A stretch of 64,000 nucleotides of DNA from Terebella lapidaria (lineage: Eukaryota > Annelida > Polychaeta > Terebellida > Terebellidae), in NCBI GenBank assembly GCA_949152475.1, contig OX424566.1:17507177-17571176 (forward strand), written 5' to 3'. The translations under genes were made by a program, and so were the position numbers. Positions within the stretch are counted from its first letter, which is position 1. Every line of letters starts with the position of its first letter. Positions 35,268-47,352 of the stretch are shown piece by piece. The notes under the pieces were generated by a model that saw nothing but the letters and a program-made list of their open reading frames with translations, was not told the origin of the DNA and did not search any database.

Positions 35268-38211
35268 ATGATTTGGGTAGTTTTGCTGCTCCTGATATGC
35301 GTGATTTACACGATAAGTATTTGGAAGTCTTCGCGTGGTAGAAATCGAGGGGATTTGGATCTGTTTCCTGGTAATAATATTGGTACTAGTAACCTACAGT
35401 GGAGAATTATTTTTGTGGCCAGCGGAAATATGTTCAGATGGGGAAGTTACTGTGATTAATAGCCCTAATTTAATGGATTAAATTGCCCATTATTCAACTT
35501 ATAATAAGCAAAGAAGAACATATCTATAGATGTATCTATAGATGTATATCCGAGTATTGACATTCAATGGTTTGCCAATATTTTGAATCAAATTGATAGT
35601 TCATGCGTCAATTTCGGTGTGAAAAACCATATTTTCCATCACATATATCACACTATATCGGGAACTATAAAAGTTGGCAATCTTTCATACTTGTTCTGCC
35701 AACATCAGAAATTTAGCTCAATATTTTTGTTGCGCTGCCGTATGCGTATGTAATACGGTAAATCAATGAATATCGCGAATATCACAGTATTCGCATTTAT
35801 CCACAAGATTAAAATGTAATACCTCATTGAAGCAATTTTTGAAAGAACTGTGATCCTTTTGTTGAGATTACTAAATTTAAATGATAGCAGGACCGGGGCC
35901 ACCCTCGCCTATACCCTCCGTGGGTCTGTTTTTACTCAAACTTAGAAGACCAGCGCGACGGGCTGGTCAATTAAAAAATCATGCGTGCTTGTATAGCCTA
36001 TAAACTCACCGTTGTATTCGAAATTATGTTAACAATATTGATGATATAGCAATGTATGATGTATAAAATTATACTCCATCGAAGAAAAAGGGAAATCTAT
36101 AGCCCATTCGTGTGCACAAATTACCTATCCGTGTGCAAGAATTAACAATTCGACAAATGCCCGGATTGAGACATATTTTTGGTATGTCACCTCAGGCGTC
36201 CCGCAATAATCAGTTTGATGCGTGCATTGCAAATTCGCGACATGTATTGCAAAAGCACACAAACAATTTGCCATTGCCATAACTGTTTATTAGCATTTTT
36301 TCAGCTTACCGGTCCATATGAGCCGATAAGGTAGACGGTCGTGGTTTTCCGTCCGTCGTCCTTCCGGCAAATAACTTCCTTTTGGCTTAATTCATTTTTC
36401 TGAAAATTTACCAAATTTTCAGAAATATAGCAATGTATGATGTATAAAATTATACTCCATCGAAAAAAAGGGGAAATCTATAGCCCATTCCTGTGCACAA
36501 ATTACCTATCCGTGTGCAAGAATTAACAATTCGACCAATGCCCGGATTGAGACATATTTTTGGTATGTCACCTCAGGGGTCCCGCAATAATCAGTTTGAT
36601 GCGTGCATTGCAAATTCGCGACATGTGTTGCAAAATCACAAACAATTTGCCATTGCCATAACTGTTTATTAGCATTTTTTTTAGCTTACCGGTCTATATG
36701 AGCCGATAAGGTAGACGGTCGTGGTTTTCCGTCCGTCGTCCTTCCGGCAAATAACTTCCTTTTGGCTTAATTCATTTTTTCTGAAAAAATTTACCAAAAC
36801 AAAAACTTGGGCTAATACCCTGTCCCTTTGTTTCGTTTTTTTTTCATCCAATCGTTTTTGCCGATTTGGTTGCCATATTCGACGAAAAATGGCCATTTCC
36901 TCAAAAACTGTCTGATTAGTTTCGAGATTCTCATTTCAAAAGATTCTCCTCATGTACCTCTATGACGTGTATAGGATTGGTTGCTCTTGAATCGCTGGTC
37001 CACGTTTGGCGCCCATTTCAATTTGTAACGGGTGGGCGAAAAAACCTTTTTCTGGCCCAAATCGCATAACTATCCATTCTGGTCCATTTCTGGAGGAAAA
37101 CAATTTCACTATTTGAAAAAGCATTTGGGACCTAAAAATGTTCGTCACTTTTTTCCTTCTAAATGGGAGCTGCCACAACACTCATAGAAGGCTTGAAGAT
37201 AGATCTTAGATATTGACACTTTTAAATGAGAAGTCACATAATTATGACAAATTGTGTGGTGACTTGAATTTGACCTACCATGACCTTGAAATGTCAAACA
37301 GCCATTTTTGTGTCTATGTAGCAATATCGTATATGGCAAACTATTGATGACCTTAAGCTTGACCCTCAGCATTATAGGGGAAAAAAATACTATTTTCTCT
37401 TTTCGAAGTATTGTTACAACAATTGCCTTGTATCAGAAATACATAAAGAGAGAGAAATATACAGCTCTCTGGCATGGAAAATCCAGGTTTTGAGCCATTT
37501 TCAAATCGCTGTAACTCAATTCGTGTTTGGAATACAGACATGCAGGAACTATCATAATGTAGCTGCGCATCCCCTCTCTCATTCAGTCTACTTTATAATT
37601 ACTTAATTCTGAAATTTTGTCCATCAGAGAACAGCACATACATGTCCTATTCCCTAAATTACCGGTGGTTCAGCCTTTCGCTGGTATCGGGTTGACGGGT
37701 TCTTTTTAGCCAGCCAGCCAAGCACATGGCATCAGTGGTGTCCTGATTTACATATTCATGGAGAAGGGCAGATTTGGGTCGAATCTGGAGACACGGAGTG
37801 GATGGATATTGCAGTCGGGGCAGACCCAGTTGTGAGCTGGTGGCCAAGTTCCTCCAGTGGTTTGAAATCATAGGCACAGGCACAATATACATTTTGTACA
37901 TGTATGATACACTGGGAGGGGATGGTGCGGTGGTCGCATTAGCAAGTCCTAGGAGATGGATTCCGGGTATTTAGTTATTTATCGTGGTTATGGGCCTAGT
38001 AGTATAGTAGTTTATTGACATTTTGTTCCCAGACATTTTCAGATAGGTATCTCGTCTCAATTTTGTGCGTAATGGGATGATATCTACATACAACCTGTAG
38101 ATCCACATTTATGAAGTGGTAACAAAAAGAGGTAACCATTTTAACCATGATAATCAACACGGTATATGTAATTAAGGCATTTCGGCAGAAATGCCTTTAT
38201 GGTTTTAGCAG

Positions 38212-38249
<38 letters not shown>

Positions 38250-41200
38250 CTTCTTCCGCCACTTTTGGTTTCCGGACGATAACTTTAGATTGCCTTGACG
38301 GATCCTTGTCAAATTTTCACCGCAAGTCAGAAATGATATGTGGAAGAACCCTATTCTTTTTGAGCCGGATCCGAGGTCCGTGAGGTCCGTGAGGATGAAA
38401 TCAAGGCTAATTTTAAAACTTGGTTTCCGGACGATAACTGGAAAAAATATTTATGCAATAGTTGCAGAACTCTGCATGGAGGTTCATATGCCACCAGGGA
38501 AGAACCCTATTGATTTTGGGATCGATCCGTCAAACGACCTTTGACCTAGAGGTCAAAATAATTTTTTGCTGATTCATCCTTGAGGCTTCCTGCATATCTC
38601 GGAAACCGTGCGTCGTAGAGCGAAACGGACGTTATTTTCGGACTCGTCGCCCTAGACAAACATCTCTAGGGTGTACTTTTTTTTTTGATCCGGCTCCGAG
38701 GTCCGTGAGGTCCGTGAGGATGAAATCGAGGAACTTGGTTTCCGGACGATAACTCAAAAAATATTCAGGCAATAGTTGCAGAATTTTGCACGGAGGTTTA
38801 TATATCACCAGGGAAGAACCCTATTGATTTTGGGATCGATACCTCAAACGACCTTTGACCTAGAGGTCGAAATAATTTTTTGCTGAGTCATCATTGAGGC
38901 ATCATGCATATCTCGGAAACGGTACATCGTAGAGCGAAACGGACGTTATTTTCGGACTCGTCGCCCTAGACAAACATGTCTAAAGGGTATTATGGATGAA
39001 CTTTGACCTTGACCTTGAATTTTTTTGCCGAGTCGGCATTTTTCGTTTTCGTCGATATCTCGGAAACGGTGCGTCGTAGAGCGAAACGGACGTTATTTTC
39101 GGACTCGTCGCCCTAGACAAACATGTCTAAGGGGTATTATGGATGAACTTTGACCTTGACCCGAAATTTTTTTGCCGAGTCGGCATTTTTCGTTTTCGTC
39201 GATATCTCGGAAACGGTACGTCGTAGAGCGAAACGGACGTTATTTTCGGACTCGTCGCCCTAGACAAACATGTCTAAGGGGTATTATTGATGAACTTTGA
39301 CCTTGACCCGAAATTTTTTTGCCGAGTCGGCATTTTTCGTTTTCGTCGATATCTCGGAAACGGTGCGTCGTAGAGCGAAACGGGCGTTATTTTCGGACTC
39401 GTCGCCCTAGACAAAAATGTCTAAGGGGTATTATTGATGAACTTTGACCTTGACCCGAAAATTTTTTGCCGAGTCGGCATTTTTCGTTTTCGTCGATATC
39501 TCGGAAACGGTGCGTCGTAGAGCGAAACGGACGTTATTTTCGGACTCGTCGTCCTAGACAAACATGTCTAAGGGGTATTATGGATGAACTTTGACCTTGA
39601 CCCGAAAATTTTTTGCCGAGTCGGCATTTTTCGTTTTCGTCGATATCTCGTTAATATTGTCAGTAAACCAGTTATCATTATGTACTTCTTCAATACCCGG
39701 AATCCATCTCCTAGGACTTGGTAAAGCAAACAGTTTTTGCAAAACAACAGCAACATCACTGCATTTGGAACTGGCAGAACAACTTAATTTCTTTACCACT
39801 AAGCAGTTCCCATCGATAACAGATCAGATGTGGAAACAATAATTATCTACTTTATCCGGAATCCATCTTCTCCTAATGCAATTTTATCTACATGTTGAAA
39901 AGAAAACACAACTTGACAATGAAGTTGTGATTATCTAGCAACCAGGCAGATCAAAACGGTCTTGGGCAAAGTCTTGGGCGAAGCCCGTTGGGGGTAACGG
40001 TCATTTCCAACTTTCTGTCTTGTAATTTGTCCCAATGCGGTCCAGAGAGTTTATTTGAGAGGGGTGAGGCTGTTGCTTCAAAAAACCCACACACTTGGTA
40101 GAACAGCAATAGCATTCAAGGGACACATCCCCTTCCCCAGGTACCCACTCTCACTTTGTATATTTTTGCTGCTAGCCATGCATCCAACTGTGTGTGCCAG
40201 TGTATGAGTGAGCCGGGCCAGCGGGCCACTCGCCGGGAGCCCCTTCAATCCTGGCTGGGAATGCTCATGCATTATTCATGAGGTGTCCAGAAGTAAACAG
40301 CCTGGGCCCCAGTTTTCGCTGCCCGATCGGGTGAACCCGTCAACTCGATACCACAGGCACAGTACTTTTGTGTCAAATCACTGTACAGAAGGTGTTTTAA
40401 AATGCATATATCTCTATTAAATCTGGAAATATATTGATGTATATTCATACCAGTGAGACCAGAAAAGAATGAGCTTTCCAATGACATGATTCATTCTCGA
40501 ATGTGACATACCAGTTCCATGCCACAGGACTTTGAAAACAGGTCATTTATCCCATTTCAGGTACCAGAGAGCTGTATATTTCTCTCTCGTTATGTATTTC
40601 TGCTTGTATCAGGTCCAAAGGAAAATCCATGGTGGGAAGTGTTTATGCCTGGGAAAGGAACGCCAGCGTACAAGATCCCACACTTGGCTACAACTGCCCT
40701 AGCGGAGAAATATGGACCGATTTTCAAGCACACACTTCTCACTGGAGAAACGTATATCGTCGTATCTTCATACGAACTCATCTACAAGGTAAACTCTTTT
40801 CCAGAAGATTCAAAGCTCGCAAACGTTTGACGCGAAATTTATAGATCATCAATACCATAGAATGAATTATGCACTAATTAATAACATATTCACTTGCTGA
40901 TAATACGACAAGTTCATTGCGCCTGGGATCCGCTTATGGGTCTTTATTGAAAACACGATTATCATAATTATAATATTTTTATATATATAAGATGTCATAA
41001 TTCAACAGACGGATATATAATTTTGTGTTAGAAAAACGTCGTCTGGATCAGAGCTAACGTGTTTCAATCCAGTAATATTCCGGCATCACAAGCATTATTG
41101 CTGTTCAAACCGCTTATGTACAACAGGTTTTGGTGTCAGAAGGCAAGGTTTTTGGTGGGCGCTCGGCGATGTTTCGTATGAACGCAGCTTTTGATGCGAC

Positions 41201-42374
41201 AGGTATCGCTCAGAACATCGAGCCTGATCAAAAATGGCGACTGCTCAGACGTATTTCTCAGAAGCACCTGCGCCAGTTCGGAGATGGCCTCTCTCGCATA
41301 GAAAACATCATCACCTTCGTTGCGGATGAGATGTTCAAAGAGTTTGATGAGCACAAAGGAAGCCCGTTCAACCCGAAACACGTCGTAATGGATGCTGCAA
41401 GAAATAGCATTGCATTCCTGATCTCGGGTGAGAAGGGTACAAAAAATTCTACGCTGGTTCAGAAGTTGCGTCACTATGAAGAAATCGCTTCACAGGTCCT
41501 ACCAACAGTTTCAGTCCCGCTCAGCTACCAATTGTTGGACGCCATGCCTTGGCTGAGGTTCTTCGGGTTGAGCTCTTGGAAAACCATCCAAAAGCTATGG
41601 CAAATTGAGCGAATTGTCTGGAATGAAGTCGTTGACATGAACGAAACAAATCCGGAATCCCAAAGCATATGTAAAGTCTTCCAAGAACACATGGAGACAT
41701 CTGATGGTACAGGCCCACCCATCACGATAAATGATGCCAGGAAGAGCAGCCTCTCTCTTCTGTTAGCTGGAGTCGTCACTACGAGTATGACGTTGTATGC
41801 TACTATCAATCTTCTGGCACACCACCCTGCAATCCAGGAGAAGATGTTGAAGGAGGTTCTGGAAGTGGCTGATCCAGAAGAAGGAGTTACCTTGAATGAA
41901 CGTCATCAAATGCCCTACTGTCGTGCAGTTATCTATGAGGCACTTCGATACCACAGTTTAACCTCCCTAGGAATAGCCCATCGCACATGCGCGGACACCA
42001 CACTAGGGGGGTTCGCTATACCTGCGGGAACTCGCGTGATAACGGCTTTGTACCTAATGCATCATGATGAAGAATTCTGGGGTGATCCTTATGACTTCCG
42101 CCCAGAAAGATTCATGGATGAAGATGGAGAGCTTGTTCCTGCTGACCACCCAAATAGGAAACATCTGATGCCCTTCGGAGCTGGAACTCGAGTATGTCTG
42201 GGGGAGTCCTTAGCTCTAACCAGGCTCTTCCTTTGGACATCCAACATGGTCCTCAAGTACAGGATCACCCCGGCACCTGACAACCTCAAATCTTCTGTTG
42301 ACTCGAGAAATTTCAGGTTCTCTGGTGTTCTGAGTCCCCCTCAGTATCAAGTCATCTTCACTAGACGGGCATGA
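35268..42374 (+). CDS. cytochrome P450 (CYP2-clan-like), array copy 3, three exons
   Basis: Paralogue of copies 1 and 2. Exons 35268-35370, 40613-40788 and 41127-42374 join in phase to 508 aa (one residue shorter near the C-terminus). The N-terminal anchor, FPGPKENPWW hinge, I-helix AGVVTTS (Val at the usual acid position, residue 310), EALR, FRPERF and haem loop FGAGTRVCLG are intact. The C-terminal half (GIAHRTCAD, IPAGTRVITALYLM) agrees with copy 1, while NERHQMPYC and the HMETSDGTGP segment agree with copy 2. Intron 1 is 5.2 kb, far longer than in the paralogues, because it holds a tandem duplication, a satellite and a large nested inverted repeat. AATAAA at about 42441 may be the polyadenylation signal. 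Confidence 0.92.
36045..36800. repeat. 382-bp tandem duplication in intron 1 of P450 copy 3
   Basis: ATAGCAATGTATGATGTATA starts at 36045 and again at 36427. Both units run through CCATTCGTGTGCACAAATTA-type sequence, GGTATGTCACCTCAGG, AGCTTACCGGTC and CCGTCCGTCGTCCTTCCGG. Divergence is only a few percent, so the event is recent. The second half of each unit resembles the left end of the 3458-4852 element family. Confidence 0.9.
38212..38249. repeat. poly-T tract
   Basis: About 37 consecutive T. It could be the tail of a minus-strand retroposed sequence or simple slippage. It lies directly left of the satellite region. Confidence 0.9.
38371..38990. repeat. 325-bp tandem duplication
   Basis: CCGAGGTCCGTGAGGTCCGT occurs at 38371 and 38696. 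Each copy includes GGTTTCCGGACGATAACT, GGGAAGAACCCTATTGATTT, CCTTTGACCTAGAGGTC and the GTCGTAGAGCGAAACGGACG core that also forms the 147-bp satellite to the right. Confidence 0.85.
39000..39660. repeat. 147-bp satellite, about 4.5 near-identical copies
   Basis: GCCGAGTCGGC recurs at 39027, 39174, 39321, 39468 and 39615, exactly 147 bp apart. Each unit has ATATCTCGGAAACGG, GTCGTAGAGCGAAACGG, TTTTCGGACTCGTCG and TTTGACCTTGACC. Copies differ at only a few sites, so the array is recently homogenised. The last copy stops at 39652. No coding capacity. Confidence 0.95.
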
Positions 42375-44249
42375 TTAGTTTAACCATGAGGCTCCGATAT
42401 CTGCTATTCGCGTAAATAGTTTTGTACAACCATGTACATGTAATAAACGTTGATTCTTGGAATCAGTTGGTAGTACTAATATTGAAAATGATGAATGGCA
42501 TATACAATGTATATAGAAATGCGTTATTGATTATATAGTTTGGAATTTGACGCACTTTAGTTATATGAGAAGCTTGTGTGGGATTTTCCGTTCATGAAAA
42601 GAAAGATGAATACGATATACTCGTTTGTTCACGTTATCTGATCATATAGTCATTTCACTGATGTATTCCGCTGTATATGAAGTCTAGTATTACTACTATA
42701 TGAAGTCTAGTATTGCTACTTATAGAATATTGTATTGTGTTCATACTGTATGAACATGTGTTACTTGCTAAGGTGAATGAGGCTTATAAGGGTTATAAGG
42801 ATACATTCCTTCTACAATATTATTTTTATCAATCATGTGAACAGTGAATTAACATTGCATTACATTACACTACAGCAATAAAATGATAATCGTCTGCGGT
42901 TGTTTACGTATGGTAAATGTTACTTTATACCAATTACATATAATCGCTTTCTTGGAATTCGTGTGAGAACCAACCTCTAAAACGCACAGTGCATTCGTAC
43001 CATTGGCCCGGGCCCCAAAGGTCTCTATCGTTGACGGTACATTTAGGTACCGGTATGGGATGTATTGTACAGCTCTAGTTGCAATAGTGCAGCGTGTGAC
43101 AACAGCAGCCCTATACTGCAAACGGAACACCTGAACTTCAAAAACATTAAACCTATTACCACCAACAATACAAGATTGTTACAATGGCAATAGAAAAACT
43201 AGGATGAAAATTTATGGAATAAAAATGGAACACATCCAATCATTTTATGCCAAATACACGCTTACATCATCAGGGGCAGACAGTGTGTGATATATAGTTG
43301 TTTCTATTATACACGTGTTCACAGTCGTCAACGTGCGCACAGTATTCCTGTAGCAGAGTTACAGGAAGCCTGCAAAAAGCAACAACATAATCTGAGAAAA
43401 TTGATGGAAGGTGGGCATTTTTGGTTGGAAACACATGCATCCCAAACGAGGTTCCAGCAAAGGGACTTAGCAGATAGACTAACATAATGATATTCGTTTG
43501 CGTGGTAGTTTCATTTGTTGTTGACACCTTCGTTATTATTAACTATAAACACATGAAGTGAGAGTATTCCTCAATTATCGTCCGATTGATTCTTTGTCTA
43601 ATATAATCACCATATAATGGAACTATTTCCCACTGCAAATGTGCATGGGGGTTGATTGGTTCACAGTTGAACAAATCCATCAGTTAATGGGAGGTGACAC
43701 ACGTCTGTTTGTGTTTGTCAAGCAATTGTTTATTGTAGCACACACGAGATACATGTATGTGCTGCAGAATTCACGTAACAGGCGCTTCAGTATTCACGTA
43801 ACAAGCGCTTCAGTATTCAAGTAACACTGGATGTGAAATTGCCCCAAAATATCTCTTTCCACTGAATTAACTTTGTACACATCAATATAAATACATACAA
43901 ATGTCAGGTTATTTGTAGTTATATTTTTAGATGCATTTGTATGGGTCAACCTTATGGTGAATATCTCTCTAGCAAAAGCAAAGCAATAGCAATAAGAATG
44001 AACTCCACCGTGTATCATCAAGTACAAGAAATTAGGCACCAGTCGAAATACTGGAGCGGGTGGACCAGTCTCATTATCCATAGGGATGTCCGACATGGTT
44101 ATGTAAGGTGCTGGCTTTCACCGTCGTCCAGAATAATGGACAGCCGAGTGACAGAAACTACTACAAAGTACATGTTCAGTTTCCTCAATATACATCATAT
44201 ACATACACTTGTACATAGTTTTGATTTTGAGTATATCTGATACACTATA
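42375..44249. other. 3' flank of P450 copy 3 and unassigned DNA
   Basis: It matches the flank of copy 2 to about 42970. A small direct repeat (TGAAGTCTAGTATT, 42680/42703) and a duplicated TTCACGTAACA-GCGCTTCAG block (43771-43815) are visible. No gene seen. Confidence 0.5.
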
Positions 44250-44675
44250 CTATGATTTTTCTAACTTGTTTACACTGTTTTTGACGATATTCTTGCGATG
44301 CTAAATGTTATCGTTCAAATAGCCAAACGGCAATTTTCTATCAAATCTCAGACTTCTATCGCAAACATTGAAGAAGTTGGCTATCTCGCCCAATACAATG
44401 TTAAATTTCAGCCCAAAATCGGAAAGAATCTGAACATATTCGTGGTTCTGGTCCTGTTTACATTCATCGGGATTTGAAGTATTATTGTAATTTTGGACCA
44501 AAAGACACATTGGGGTGTATTCTACACAAACGTGTTAATTTTGAAAGACTGCACCATTACGAAACCGAGCAAATACACAAAATTGTGTGCGGATCCAGAA
44601 ACTGAATGACAGGACTACATTTAATATTGGGTTTGATTGCCAACTTCTTCAATTTTCGTGATAGAAGTCTATATA
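44250..44675. mobile_element. second copy of the 5165-5735 foldback element, right end cut
   Basis: TGATTTTTCTAACTTGTTTA, CAAACGGCAA, CAGACTTCTATCGC and AGTTGGC at the left, and GATTGCCAACTTCTTCAATT with GATAGAAGTCT at the right, mirror the first copy. The right arm stops near 44670, where the 101-bp minisatellite begins. Confidence 0.7.
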
Positions 44676-44689
44676 TGTAATAGAGTCTT

Positions 44690-45480
44690 ATGTGCAATAG
44701 AGTAGAGCTAGCGTTATGTGTAATGGAGTAGAGGGAAAGATTATGTAATGGAGTGGAGGTAGAGTCGTGTGTAATGGAGTAGAGGGAGTGTTGTACGTGA
44801 TGGAGTTAAAGGAGGGTTGTGTGTAATGGTGTGGACAGAGTGCTGTGTGTAATGGAGTAGGAGTGTTGTATGTAATGGTATAGATGGAGTGTTGCAAGTA
44901 ATATTAGTGGAAGGAGTGTTTATGGTGTGGAGTACAAGAAGTGTTGTGTGTAATGGAGTAGGAGTGTTGTATGTAATGGTATAGATGGAGTGTTGCAAGT
45001 AATATTAGTGGAAGGAGTGTTTATGGTGTGGAGTACAAGAAGTGCTGTGTGTAATGGAGTAGGAGTGTTGTATGTAATGGTATAGATGGAGTGTTGCAAG
45101 TAATATTAGTGGAAGGAGTGTTTATGGTGTGGAGTACAAGAAGTGTTGTGTGTAATGGAGTAGGAGTGTTGTATGTAATGGTATAGATGGAGTGTTGCAA
45201 GTAATATTAGTGGAAGGAGCGTTTATGGTGTGGAGTACAAGTGCTGTGTGTAATGGAGTAGGAGTGTTGTATGTAATGGTAAAGATGGAGTGTTGCAAGT
45301 AATATTAGTGGAAGGAGTGTTTATTGTGTGGAGTACAAGAAGTGTTGTGTGTAATGGAGTAGGAGTGTTGTATGTAATGGTATAGAAGGAGTGTTGCAAG
45401 TAATATTAGTGGAAGGAGTGTTTATGGTGTGGAGTACAGGGAGTGTTGTGAGTAATGGAGTAGAGGAAAGTGTTATATGG
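44690..45480. repeat. 101-bp minisatellite, about 6 copies plus degenerate ends
   Basis: TGGAGTAGGAGTGTTGTATG recurs at 44853, 44954, 45055, 45156, 45254 and 45355: spacing 101 bp, with one 98-bp unit. The + strand is purine-rich (GGAGTG, GGAAGGAG). The Thr/His-rich minus-strand frames through it are repeat artefacts. Confidence 0.93.
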
Positions 45481-46223
45481 TGTGGAATAACGATGATATT
45501 TGTAGAAATATTAGTCTGTGTGACCATCTAGTTATAAAATATTATTTTAGAAATATTTGAGATCTACAGGCATGTATATACCATACATTCGCACTTGTGC
45601 GCTGAGGTTTTCAGGTGAATTTGCGTTTCATGATTCATCGTTTCATAGTTCATTGAAACGTGTGTTATTGTTTGTAGGCATTGGAAAGAACACCATATTA
45701 ACGCATAAATCAAGTGATTTCTTGATGTGATGTGATATATCCTCTTATGATGGCACACAGTGAGGCAAAAAATGTCATGAATATATCTACCGCCCATCCT
45801 CCCCGCCCTCCTATAAACTATATGTGGATGATCAATGGTTGTATAGACATGTTGACGTTGTGCATGGGACTCCAGTTGACTTAGCATCACCCAGCACATT
45901 ATTGCAACCCGAGCGCCCCTGGTATGACAATGGGCAGGCCCGCCAAATAACGGCCATTGCATGAAAACCAGCAGTGTACTTCGAATTAACATAATTCAGG
46001 CGTTTTGATTGGCTGAGGAGTGTGTGGAAGTTCTAATCGTCGAAATACCGTGCTTAAAGGCAAAATGTCTAATGGTGAAAAAAGGGTCAGTAAATTCATC
46101 GCATGCATTTTTGCAGGGCGAGGACAGCTTTCATCTACTAAATTATTCCACTGTATAATTGTATAAAACGCCAGAATTTTTCCTTATTAAAATTGATACG
46201 TTGACGTTTCATGTCCATTGAAG
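45481..46223. other. intergenic, nothing recognised
   Basis: A 142-codon minus-strand frame (45564-45992) has no recognisable domain and atypical composition. I do not call it. Confidence 0.4.
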
Positions 46224-46400
46224 CACAGTCACATGTTACCAAAAATACCCCGTTCGACTTGTTTTTGCAACCAAACAGTGAATTTCCGAAGGAAAGGAAT
46301 GTTACCAAAAATACCCCGTTCGACTTGTTTTTGCGACCAAACAGTGACTTTCCGACTTCGAACAAGTCGAACGGGGCATTTTTGGTAACATGTGACTGTG
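46224..46400. mobile_element. 177-bp MITE, hAT-like
   Basis: The inverted ends CACAGTCACATGTTACC (46224) and its complement ending at 46400 extend inward for about 40 bp (AAAAATACCCCGTTCGACTT). The left arm is duplicated in tandem. Flanking octamers CATTGAAG (46216-46223) and TATTGAAG (46401-46408) form an 8-bp target duplication with one mismatch, the size typical of hAT transposons. No ORF. Confidence 0.8.
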
Positions 46401-46582
46401 TATTGAAGGTCGAAATCAAGATCACCAAACGATCAACTATGTGGCCGCCTATACCTTAATCTCTATCCACAAAAGTTTTGTTAAGAGTGATCAATTTACA
46501 CGTTCACCAAAAGATGTTGCATATGACTTACTATATATAATACATACCAAATTTGTATCTGAATGCGTTTTATATTTATACA

Positions 46583-47335
46583 TGTGAAGAATACGGTTCT
46601 TTGGCCCGTATCAAGCCGAATGTCTGTAATGTCGTGCAAACAGACCAACAAGCCGGCAGTTCAAATCAAACTGTTTATTGTGGTGATAATGCCAATGTCC
46701 ACACACACACCACAATCGGGGCCGCTCACACCTACGTCGGTGATTTCCCGGTCGAATTATATCCCTATATATTATAGTCCTTCTTATATCTTCAATCACG
46801 TATATCCACAGTATATCTTTATATATCCACTTATACTTTCACGGCCGTTCTTCTTGTTACAATGCAAAACACGACCGTCTCCATTGAACACTTCCACTCA
46901 ACTGCGCAGATTCTATGGGGCCGGGGGATCATGTGACTGTGTAATTTCCCGCCAAGTGCATGCGGTGTTGTGATTGGTTGGATGTATGCTGGTATGCGCT
47001 GATCTCACCGGGAAAGTGGGTTTCCCCGGCTCGTGTCAATACTTGTAATGCCTGTATCTGTGCTCGTGATGCGTGGGGTATGTGTGTCAAGTTCTATGTT
47101 TAGAAGTCAGTGCATGTGAAGGTCAAGGCCGAGTCTATTGGGTCGAATGTACCGAACAAATGGGGCCGCAGGTGCGTGGTTTGACCTGTGTGGGTAACCA
47201 TGACTACATGGAGTTTATGCTTGTGATCGTATAGTGTGTACTTGTCCTGTATGTAAGTCATGTAGAATGAATGTTTGTTGTGGAAATGTGTAGTGCGCGG
47301 GAGGGACGGGAGTTACAGTCGCTAAAATTACTACA
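46583..47335 (-). repeat. 3' LTR of the gypsy element
   Basis: 753 bp, bounded by TG...CA. On the - strand it contains a TATA-like ACTATAATATATAGGG (about 46763-46780) and AATAAA (46674-46679), which places U3 first, a short R, and U5 at the left end. It matches the other LTR except at four substitutions. Confidence 0.95.
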
Positions 47336-47336
47336 T

Positions 47337-47352
47337 AACACCCCTTCATTAA
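47337..47352 (-). promoter_or_regulatory. polypurine tract next to the 3' LTR
   Basis: On the - strand AATGAAGGGGTGTTA lies directly before the LTR. It would be the primer for plus-strand DNA synthesis. Confidence 0.65.

Larger units (their letters stand above)
37434..40606. repeat. nested inverted repeat of about 3.2 kb in intron 1 of P450 copy 3
   Basis: Three inverted pairs nest in the correct order. The outer pair is AGAGAGAAATATACAGCTCT near 37450 with its complement near 40566-40590. The middle pair is GGTATCGGGTTGACGGGTTC near 37683 with its near-complement near 40335-40352. The inner pair is CAAGTCCTAGGAGATGGATT near 37945 with its complement near 39697-39720. The outermost right arm supplies the pyrimidine tract just before the exon 2 acceptor (40612). 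The centre holds the poly-T and satellite sequences. Confidence 0.7.

Noticed and set aside
44688-45527. Thr/His-rich minus-strand frames of 68-85 codons
   Set aside because: They are translations of the 101-bp minisatellite; the frame is broken by the 98-bp unit.
46385-46945. CATGTGACTGTGTA shared by the hAT-like MITE end and the gypsy LTR
   Set aside because: A 14-16 base match is expected by chance about once among all pairs of positions in a window this size, and the surroundings do not align.
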